Below, in pieces: positions 55,915-64,000 of a stretch of 64,000 bases of DNA. Source of the DNA: Pterois miles. Lineage: Eukaryota > Chordata > Actinopteri > Perciformes > Scorpaenidae. The stretch spans positions 539,846-603,845 of the forward strand of contig CAMQGK010000040.1 of assembly GCA_947000775.1 (NCBI GenBank), given 5' to 3'. Made by a program: the position numbers and the translations under genes. The notes under the pieces are model-generated. The model saw nothing but the letters and a program-made list of their open reading frames with translations, ran no database searches and had not been told where the DNA came from. Within the stretch, counting starts at the first letter, position 1. Every line of letters starts with the position of its first letter.

Positions 55915-56395
55915 CGGACTTGTTTTTCATTTCTTCTGAAAAAATACTGAAAATAAATGACTTTATAAACACCTCAAGACGTTCAGACATGCCAATATTA
56001 TCTGATATATTATCTCTAGAAACATACTGTATGACATTTCCTCTGTAATTTTATGATAGGGGAATTTTTAATGCGTGTCTTGAATTATTTCTATGTTGAA
56101 TAGACAATTAATGTTGTCAGCTTTAACAATGAATCACACCTTTTTATTCAGTCAGTTTATTTTTCAGGGTTTTTCAAGGCAAATTCTGTAATTTATATGA
56201 CAAACTACTGAACCTAAATCATTGTTTTAAATACAGAATCATGATTTTCTTTTTTCACAGTCAAGTTTACAGCATATGCAAAAATAGGTCAAATTCACTC
56301 AACAACATGAGTAAATCCATTTACATTAATATCATACATTCATGTCTCTGGCTTTAAGTTTATGATGGTTATACATTTTAGATGGATATTATAAG
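55915..56395. other. OR F 3' flank
   Basis: AT-rich; nothing recognised. Confidence 0.5.
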
Positions 56396-56408
56396 TGTTG
56401 ACAAGCTC

Positions 56409-58242
56409 TTCATCTTCAACCTCTTATCCGGGTCGGGTCACGGGGCCAACAGCTCCAGCAGGGGACCCCAAACTGCCCTTTCCCGGGCCACATTAACCAG
56501 CTCTGACTGGGGGATCCCGAGGCGTTCCCAGGCCCGTGTGGAGATATAATCTCTTCACCTAGTCCTGGGTCGTCCCCGGGGTCTCCTCCCAGCTGGTCGT
56601 GCCTGGAACACCTCCCTAGGGAGGCGCCCAGGAGGCATCCTTACCAGATGAACCACCTCAACTGGCTCCTTTCAACGCAAAGGAGCAGCGGCTCTACTCC
56701 GAGTCCCTCATGGATGACTGAGCTTCTCACCTTATCTCTAAGGGAGATGCCAGCCACCCTCCTGAGAAAACCCATTTCGGCTGCTTGTATTCGCAATCTA
56801 GTTCTTTCGGTCATGACCCAGCCCTCATGACCATAGGTGAGAGTAGGAACGAAGATTGACCGGTAGATCCAGAGCTTTGCCTTCTGACTCAACTCTCTCT
56901 TCGTCACAACGGTGCGGTACAGCGACTGCAATACCGCCCCCCGCTGCTCCGATTCTCCAGCCAATCTCACGTTCCATTGTTCCCTCACTCGCGAACAAGA
57001 CCCCGAGATACTTGAACTCCATCACTTGGGGTAAAGACTCATTCCCTACCTGGAGTAGACAATCCATCGGTTTCCTGCTGAGAACCATGGCCTCATCCCA
57101 GCCGCTTCACACCCAACTATGCCTCCATATCCTGTCCATGAATCTCACAAACAGGATTGGAGACAAGGTGCAACCCTGGCGGAGGCCAACCTACCTTTCA
57201 ACTGCCTCCGGAGTCGTCCAAGATAACATATCCCGGAAGGACTCCTTTTTCAGTTGGACAGCTTCCCTGACCACCGGTGTCCACCACGGTGTTCGAGGGT
57301 TACCGCCCCTTGAGGCACCTGAGACCCTCAGGCCATGAACATCACCCACTCAGGTTCAATGCCCCCAGCCTCCACAGGAATGCTAGAAAAGCTCCGCCGG
57401 AGGTGTGAGTTGAAGATCTCTCAGATAGGGGCTTCCTCCAGACGTTCCCAGTTCACCCGTACTACACGTTTGGGTTTGCTAGGTCTGTCCAGAGTCTTCC
57501 CCCACCCTCTGATCCAACTCACCACCAGATGGTGATCAGTTGCCAGCTCCGCCCCTCTCTTTACCCGAGTGTCGAAAACATGCGGCCTCAGATCAGATGA
57601 TACGATCACAAAATCAATCATCGATCCTCGGCCTAGGGTGCTCTGGTACCAAGTACACTTATGAGCATCCTTATGTTCGAACATGGTGTTTGTTATGGAC
57701 AGCCCATGACTAGCATAGCAAGTCCAATAACAAATGACCTCTCGGGCTTAGAGCAGGGAGGCCATTTCTCCCAATCACGCCTCTCCAGATGCCTCCATTG
57801 TTGCCCATATGCATGTTGAAGTCCCCCAGCAGAACAATGGAGTCCCCTACTGGGGCCCCATACAGGACTCCATTCAGGGTCTCCAAGAAGATCAAATACT
57901 CTGAACTGCTGTTTGGTGTATATGCACAGACAACAGTCAGAGTCCCACCCCCCCGGCTCCGTGGCAAGCCCGGCCACCAGGCGCTCGCTCACGGGCCCTC
58001 CGTCTGGGCCTGGCTCAGCCTCTCAGCCTGGGGCCCTGGGCTTCCTCCAGGCTTGGTCACTTCTCCTCTGCCTCGATTACTCATAGGGCCCTGTTGAACC
58101 ATTCTTTGTCTGGCCCCTCACCTGAGACCAATTTGCCATGGGAGACCCTACCAGGAGCACTAGGCTCCAGACAACACAGCCCTCAGGGTCATCAGGACAC
58201 ACAAACCTCTCCACCACGTTAAGGTGACGGTTCCCGGAGAGC
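56409..58242 (-). mobile_element. RTE-like LINE with intact ends and internal deletion
   Basis: A perfect 13-bp target duplication, TGTTGACAAGCTC, flanks it (56396-56408 and 58243-58255). On the minus strand it runs from the 5' region through endonuclease (VLLGDFNMHMGNNGG, IDFVIVSSDLRPHV, TDHHLVVSWIRGWGK; 57430-57960), jumps near 57185 to the region after RT (KRELSQKAKLWIYRSIF, LTYGHEGWVMTERT; 56800-56940), and ends in GGATAAGAGGTTGAAGATGA. The RT core is deleted, so it would need enzymes in trans. Confidence 0.85.
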
Positions 58243-58255
58243 TGTTGACAAGCTC

Positions 58256-58427
58256 AACATTATAAAATGCTCTGTTGCTCTTGGTTAATATTTTAAGTTG
58301 TAACAGCCTTGAACACCCTCCAAAAAAAAAAAAAAAAAAAAAAAAAACATACAATTCATCTGTGTTTTAAATACAATACCCTGATGCCCTTATTGAACAG
58401 GTGGTGATTGTAATGATCACTTGATCA
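58256..58427. other. intergenic with poly-A run
   Basis: Contains a run of about 26 A at 58322-58347. No gene. Confidence 0.5.
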
Positions 58428-58869
58428 GACTCTGTCACAGCATCCAGGTCTTAGGCTATGTCTGTTATTCTGTTTTGCATGCTGCACTTCCTTTTTTATT
58501 TTTGTATTCTAACATTCCCTCTTCAGATCACTTCACTTCCTGCCCGCATGCTTTCCCGCCGCCCTGATTGTGTTCACATAAGATAAGAGATAAGATAAGA
58601 TGAACCTTTATTAATCCCCGGAGGGAAATTCGGGTGTCTTAGCAGCAGCAACAGTACAGATAAATACAGTACAGTAAAAAGTAAAAGAGAAGGTGCAGTG
58701 AATGAAATAAGGTGCAATGAAGAAAATTGACAGTAAAATAAATAAGTAACAGTAACAGTAATAAGTAAAGTGCAGCAGGTGGTGAGTATTGTATATGCAC
58801 AGCATATGTATATGTAATGATATAATTATATGTAATATATACATTTGGAATAAATACGGAGCAGATGAT

Positions 58870-60585
58870 CAGTCACATGGGGGTCAGACCTTGGTTCTGG
58901 TTCAGACCTTGGTTATGGAGCCTGATGGCCACCAAAAGAAAGGACTGACCCAGACGGTTTGTAGTGTGCCGAGGGGGGATCGGTCTCTGGCTGAATGGAC
59001 TCCTCATCTGGACCAGTTGGTCATAGAGGGGGTGGGAGGGGTTCTTCAGAATAGACTCCAGCTTCCTCCTGGTCCTCCCCTCTGCCACCACCTCCAGACT
59101 GTCCAGCTCACATCCAACCACAGACCCAGCCCTCCTCACCAGTTTGTTCAGTTTGGTGGCATCTCTGGTGCTGATGCCACCCCCCCAACATACCACGGCA
59201 AAGAACAGAAAGCTGGCTACTACAGACTGGTAGAACATCTGAAGTAGCCTGTTGAACACGTTGAAGGTCCTCAGCCTTCTCAGGAAGAATAGTTTGCTCT
59301 GTCCCTTCCTGTAGAGGCCTCGGAGTTGTTGGACCAGTCCAGTTTATTGTTTAAGTGAACTCCCAGGAACTTGTAGTTGTCCACCACCTCCACCTCCTCC
59401 CCACGGATGGTGATGGGAGTAGGGGAGCTCTTCCTCCTCCTCCGGAAATCCACCACCAGCTCTTTGGTCTTACCAATATTGAGCTGGAGGTGGTTGGTGT
59501 CGCACCACCTTACAAAGTTCTCCACAAGGGTCCTGTACTCCTCCTCGTTGTCGTCTGTGATGCAGCCGACGATGGAGGAGTCCTTGGAGAACTCCTGCAG
59601 GAGGCATGTTGGGAGTTGAAGCAGAAGTTGGAGGTGTAGGTGGTGAACAGGAACGGTGACAACACAGTTCCCTAGGGAGCACCAGTGTTGCTCACCAGCA
59701 CGTCAGACAGGCTGCCCTGCAGTCTGACATACTGTGGTCTGCTGGTGAGGTAGTCCGTAATCCAGTCCACCAGGTCGTGGTCCACCTGCATAGCTGAGAG
59801 CTTCTCAGCTAGCCGGTGTGGTTGGACTGTATTGAATGCACTGGAGAAGTCGAAGAACATGATCCTCACTGTGCTCTGCAGCTTCTCCAAGTGCGTGTAA
59901 GCTCTGTGGAGCATGTAGATGATGGCGTCGTCCACGCCAATGTTTGCCTGGTATACAAACTGAAGGGGGTCCAGGGAGTCACTCACCAGGGGCCTGAGGT
60001 GCTGCAGGACCAGTCTCTCCAGGATCTTCATGACGTGTGACGTCAGAGCGACTGGCCTGTAGTCCTTGAGGGTGCTAGGGAGTCCTTTCTTGGGCACTGG
60101 GACGATGCAGGAGGTCTTCCAGAGCTGTGGTACCTTCTTCAGCCTGAGAGAGAGGTTGAAGAGGTGCTGGAACGCTCCTGCCAGCTGCCCGGCACACGCC
60201 TTGAGCACCCTGGGGTTGATGTTGTCAGGCCCCTGGCCTTGTTAGTGTTCACCCTGGAGAGCTGCTTCATCACTTGGCTAGAAGTGATGACCAGGGATGG
60301 TGCTGGTGTTGATGTGCTGAGAGGGAAGGGGGGGGGATGAGGGGTGGGAGAGGTGAGGGCAGGAGGGTGGGGGAAGTGGGGAGATGAGGGTGGGAGGGAG
60401 GAGGGGTGCTGGGGTTGAAGGGAGGGGAGGGGGCAGGGAGGGTGTTGTAAGGGGGAGGGGATGGAGAGGTTAGGATAGGAGAGAGAGGAAGAAGAGGGGG
60501 AGAAGGGAGAGGGGGAGGGGGGCTCCAGAGTTGGTGGGTGGAGGCTCAGGATGTCCTGCTGGGCTGTTGGGGGCTGGATGGTCAA
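58870..60585 (-). pseudogene. LINE reverse transcriptase and C-terminal region
   Basis: RT begins with VPKKGLPSTLKDYRPVALT and VMKILERLVLQHL and includes MFFDFSSAFNTVQP (59672-60140). A stop follows SNTGAP where motif B should start, at about 59672. The later part has WCDTNHLQLNIGKTKELVVD and YKFLGVHLNNKLDWS (59340-59525) and the C-terminal VVASFLFFAVVCWGGG (59170-59220). The region holding the YxDD motif is shortened and out of frame (59530-59670). A low-complexity proline- and serine-rich stretch at 60310-60560 links to the upstream region. Confidence 0.82.
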
Positions 60586-62007
60586 ACCTGTTGAAGAACA
60601 GGTTTAGCTGGTTTGCCTGTGCCAGCGTCCCCTCCACTGCAGGGCCCGGCTGTTTGTAGCCCGTTATCCTCCTGAAGCCTCCCCACACCTCCCTGGAGCT
60701 GCTGGCTTGTAATGTCCCCTCCAGCTTGTCTTTGTAGGCGTCCTTAGCCAGCTGAAGCTCCTTCTTCAGCTCCTTCTGGACAGCCTTGGTCCCCTCTTTG
60801 TCCCTGGCCATGAAAGCCCTCTTCTTCCTGTTCAACAGGGTTTTGATGTGCCCTGTGATCCAGGGCTTGTTGTTGGGAAAGCAGCGTACCTTTTTGGTGG
60901 GTACGATGCTCTCCTCACAGAACCGGATCTAGTCCGTTATGGTGTGAGAGAGTCCCTCGATGTCCTCACCGTGGACCCTCTCAAACATCCCCCAGTCTGT
61001 AGACCTGTAACACTCCCTCAGCTGCTCCTCAACGTCTGCAGACCACTGTTGTACAGTCCTGATGGTGGCGGGCTGTCTCCTGACAACAGGCTTGTATTTA
61101 GGTACCAGCCTGATGAGGTTGTGGTCTGATCCTCCGAGGGGGGCAGGGCAGTAGAGCTGTATGCCTCCTTAGTGTTGGCATACAGCAGGTCCAGGGTCCT
61201 GTTTTCTCTAGTGTTACAGGTAACATACTGGGTGAAGTTAGTTAGTGATTTGGAGACTTTAACATGGTTAAAGTCTCCGTTGATGATGATGAATGAGTCC
61301 GGGTGTTTGGTTTGTAGACCGGCGACGGTGGAGCTGATGATGTCACTCGCCTGTGCAGCCACGGCGCCCGGGGGAATATACACAATGACTGTGATGGCGT
61401 GTGAGAACTCCCGTGGCAAATAATAAGGCCTCAAACTCACAGCCAGCAGCTCAATGTTGGAAGTGCAGATGTGGTGTTTAACGGAGACGTGATTGGGATT
61501 ACACCATCGAGAGTTAACAAGGACAGCGAGCCCCCCTCCTTTCCTCTTACCGCTCCGCTGGTCCCTGTCCGCTCTCACTAAAGTGAAGCCGGTCGGCTCC
61601 ACTAAGCAGTCCGGTGTCGTCCCGTTCAGCCATGTCTCCGTAAAACACAGAAAACTGGCCTCCCTATATTCCCTCTGGCTCCTCACTAGAGCTGAAAGTT
61701 CGTCCGTTTTGTTGGCGAGTGAGCGGACATTCCCCATGATGACCGAGGGCAGGACGGGTTTAAAGGTCCTCCGTCTCTCCCTCTTTGCCTTCACCAGAGT
61801 GCCGGCTCTGGTTCCTCGTCTCCGTCGCCGTATTTCGGCAGGTAAATCCGCCGGTGGAGCCGCTACCCGGTCCCGAAGGGCGAGGAGCACTCCGCATGAA
61901 TACACCGTCCGACTGCCGGCGGCCGTCTCTGTTGTTGTTTTTGTTGTTGTTAATCCTTGGTGGCATGGTTGGATGAAAAGTGGAGAAAAAACGGAGAAAA
62001 ACGACAA
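60586..62007 (-). pseudogene. LINE AP endonuclease region
   Basis: Endonuclease motifs in order: MGNVRSLANKTDELSALV, FLCFTETWLNGTTPD, KGGGLAVLVN and FIIINGDFNH, about 329 codons open from 62007 to 61018. They match the N-terminal AP endonuclease of LINEs. The frame breaks near 61018; the linker to RT (RKKRAFMARDKEG, 60780-60830) is in another frame. Only a few lesions, so the copy is fairly young. Confidence 0.85.
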
Positions 62008-62495
62008 CTTCGACCAACTATTTACACTGGTGTGTAGTTCTGTTGTTTAGTGAGAGCTACACCCAATAAAAGTGGTAGAAAGTTGTCAAAAGTTATGAAA
62101 GTAAGACAAAAAAGAGAAAACAAAGAGAGAGCTGCTAAGACGTGCTGCCACTCCGGAGGCGGCGCAAGACTACTTCACCTGTGCATCGTCAGTCCCTCCC
62201 CTCTCTAGTATTTAATGTGTGCTTCCCCTTCACTCTGTGCCAGTTCGTCTTTGATCCTTTGTGAGAAAGCGTACCCGCCATCATTCCTAGTGTAAGACTC
62301 CTCGTGTTTTTGAACTCTGCCTGTTTTTGTGACTTCGCCCTTGCCTTACGTTTTTGATCTGTTTGCCACAGCTGATTGATATCCTGTGTACCGAACCCTT
62401 TTGATCTGAGTAAAGACTGTTCTCCTTTTTGACCCATTGTTTTTTGAGTCGTGCTTTTGAGTCCTGTTTTGCCTGACCCGAGTCGTAACAGACTC

Positions 62496-62719
62496 TTTTA
62501 GAGCGACTTTTTAAGATGAATGTGAATAGTGGCTTGTTTTAAACTTTGCGGTTACTGCTGCTGTTTTCCTTTTACACAAATGAAATGACTGTGCACAGCA
62601 GTAATGTCAAGCTGTTCAAATATGCTGACAATATGGCCCTTTTTGGTCTTTTCCTGAATTAGATTGTGTCCTTTGGGTTTTTTTCCCGATACTAGTGCTA
62701 AAATGCATTTGAAATTGCT
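62496..62719. other. intergenic, nothing recognised
   Basis: Short unique stretch between the solo LTR and a headless SINE. Confidence 0.4.
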
Positions 62720-62867
62720 CAACTGCTCTGGGCGCTTGTCAGGAGCAGCCCCCCTCACTCTGACATCTCTCCATTGACATGTATATGTACTGTGTGAACA
62801 ACAGAGTGTAAAACTGAATTTCCCCACTGTGGGACTAATAAAGGAATATCTTTCTTTCTTTCTTTCT
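62720..62867 (+). mobile_element. headless tRNA-derived SINE
   Basis: 3' half of the family at 4411: GGGCGCTTGTCAGGAGCAGC, TAAAACTGAATTTCCCCACTG, TAATAAAGGAATATC and a CTTT repeat. The tRNA-like head is absent (5' truncation). Confidence 0.85.
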
Positions 62868-64000
62868 AAATGATGCCAGTACCTGAACCAATATTTACAC
62901 AAAATGCTGATCAGTGACATTAAACAACAGCTTTTTTTTGCTACAGAAAATTTGCAGTTTAAATTAAACAAGATATTAAGTAAGTGAAAATGAATGCAAA
63001 ACATTCAACAAATTTCCATAATGAATAAAACAAAACCCTACCACAACAATTTAATGCTAATTTCACAGAATACTAATAACAGCAAAATAAAATTTGAGTT
63101 GGTATTCGTGGTCCTCTAAAATCTCCGGTTCCACACTTCAGCAGTTCTTTGTAGAAATGTTATTACAGTTTCTTAAACACAGACAGACAGAGAAAGACAC
63201 AGAGACAGACAGTCAATCAGTTGTATCTGGGTGGAATCGACCTTTAATAGTCTAGGGGAGTCTAATCAGCCAATCAGAAACAGCTGTTTGTGTCTGAAGG
63301 TGCTGAGTCATGATTGCAGTGAGACAGCGTTTCCAGTTAGTAAACCAGAAAAACACACACTGAACAAGACCTGATAACAGAAAAAGCGTATGAGGTATCA
63401 CTTTGATTTCTGAGGAGACCAGGAAGGACTCTCTGATGAAGATCTGGTGCAAAAACTGTGCATGTAGAGTCAAAAATGTGTCCACAGGAGCAGTTTGAAG
63501 AACTGGTAACTTCTGCTCTGATCCAGAAACTAGTCCCAGAATTAAAATGGGCGTCTATGAGGGCGGACACTGGAGCTGCTGTCGCTTCCAGGCATCTAGA
63601 GCTGAAATATTAGTCCGACTGAGTCCATAGAAACATGTCTGAGACCAGAACAAGCTGTCCAACGTCTCTATGAAGAAATTAGGACTGAAGAGTGAAAACT
63701 GTGAGCGTAGGAGCAATTTATTGGGAACATTTTCAGGTTTTGAAGCTCATCTCCACTCTAGCTCTGATCATTCCACCCAATACACACCCATTATAAACCC
63801 AGAAAAAGGCTGAAAAAAAGCATTAAACTTAAACTGTGATTGTGGTAAAAACTGTAAAAGATATCAAAAAGCTCAATCACAGCTGAATAGTTCAAAGTCT
63901 TGTAACCAGTTTAAATGGTGTCTGTAGCTGAAAGTATGCAGAAGCAGTAGTCGTTCAAATTAGAGCAAGGTGGAGGGGATTTGGGGATTTTCTCCATCGG
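62868..64000. other. intergenic, nothing recognised
   Basis: AT-rich non-coding DNA with a short ACAGACAG run near 63180. No convincing gene; short reverse frames at 63252-63570 show no recognised features. Confidence 0.45.

Larger units (their letters stand above)
58578..62173 (-). mobile_element. near full-length CR1/Rex1-like LINE
   Basis: About 3.6 kb, reverse, inserted in the solo LTR with the target duplication TTCAC (58573-58577 and 62174-62178). It has a 5' leader, an endonuclease region, RT and a 3' end with CTCCGGGGATTAATAAAGG and a TTATC repeat (minus strand). Unlike most LINE copies here it is not 5'-truncated. Clade assignment is from motif memory and tentative. Confidence 0.87.
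58433..62490 (+). mobile_element. solo gypsy LTR split by a LINE
   Basis: 58433-58577 and 62179-62490 together form one forward-oriented LTR of about 457 bp resembling the reverse complement of 822-1353 (TTTTGCATGCTGCACTTCCT, GATCACTTCACTTCCTGCC, AGTATTTAATGTGTGCTTCC). A perfect 5-bp target duplication, GACTC, lies at 58428-58432 and 62491-62495. No internal gypsy sequence remains, so this is a solo LTR from LTR-LTR recombination. Confidence 0.9.

Overview
The window looks like a teleost fish nuclear genome, specifically a piece of an odorant-receptor (OR) gene cluster loaded with retroelements. The evidence is six intronless, fish-type OR loci of about 305 residues, sushi-type Ty3/gypsy chromoviruses, RTE-, L2- and CR1/Rex1-like LINEs, tRNA-derived SINEs with fish-type tails, and a DIRS remnant. 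There is no sign of bacterial organisation, so operons, ribosome binding sites and CRISPR do not apply.

Layout. 1-7173: a long 41-bp minisatellite, interrupted by a LINE 3' end (174-365), a complete-ended gypsy element with target duplication (822-3863), a SINE (4411-4705) and an orphan piece of OR 3' flank (4931-5206). 7174-31054: three tandem copies of a unit of about 8.6 kb, each made of a defective reverse-strand gypsy element, a short minisatellite, a conserved upstream block, an OR gene and minisatellite (the last copy ends at its OR). The ORs at 13163, 21686 and 30140 are open. 31055-33359: OR 3' flank, a ghost locus in which upstream and downstream OR flanks are joined without a gene, and AT-rich DNA. 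33360-36486: a 5'-truncated L2 LINE whose reverse transcriptase motif B has grown into 39 in-frame 42-bp repeats. 37155-47697: LINE fragments, a duplicated block of about 550 bp, OR pseudogene E (41161-42088) and a forward RTE-like LINE. 47853-50212: OR pseudogene D and its flanks, with a pair of inverted repeats of about 105 bp around the gene. 50817-54145: a DIRS remnant, then an RTE-like LINE with a nested SINE. 54706-55914: conserved upstream block and OR pseudogene F. 56409-58242: an RTE-like LINE with intact ends and a missing middle. 58433-62490: a solo gypsy LTR split by a near full-length LINE. 62496-64000: no gene seen.

The host genes are the ORs: seven-helix G-protein-coupled receptors presumably used one per olfactory neuron. 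Around them the DNA records repeated tandem duplication, gene conversion and retroelement insertion. Upstream of each of the six loci lies a conserved block of about 165-250 bp that also reads as an open, splice-acceptor-preceded segment on the opposite strand; its role is unknown and it is the most interesting host feature here. No RNA genes other than tRNA-like SINE heads were recognised.
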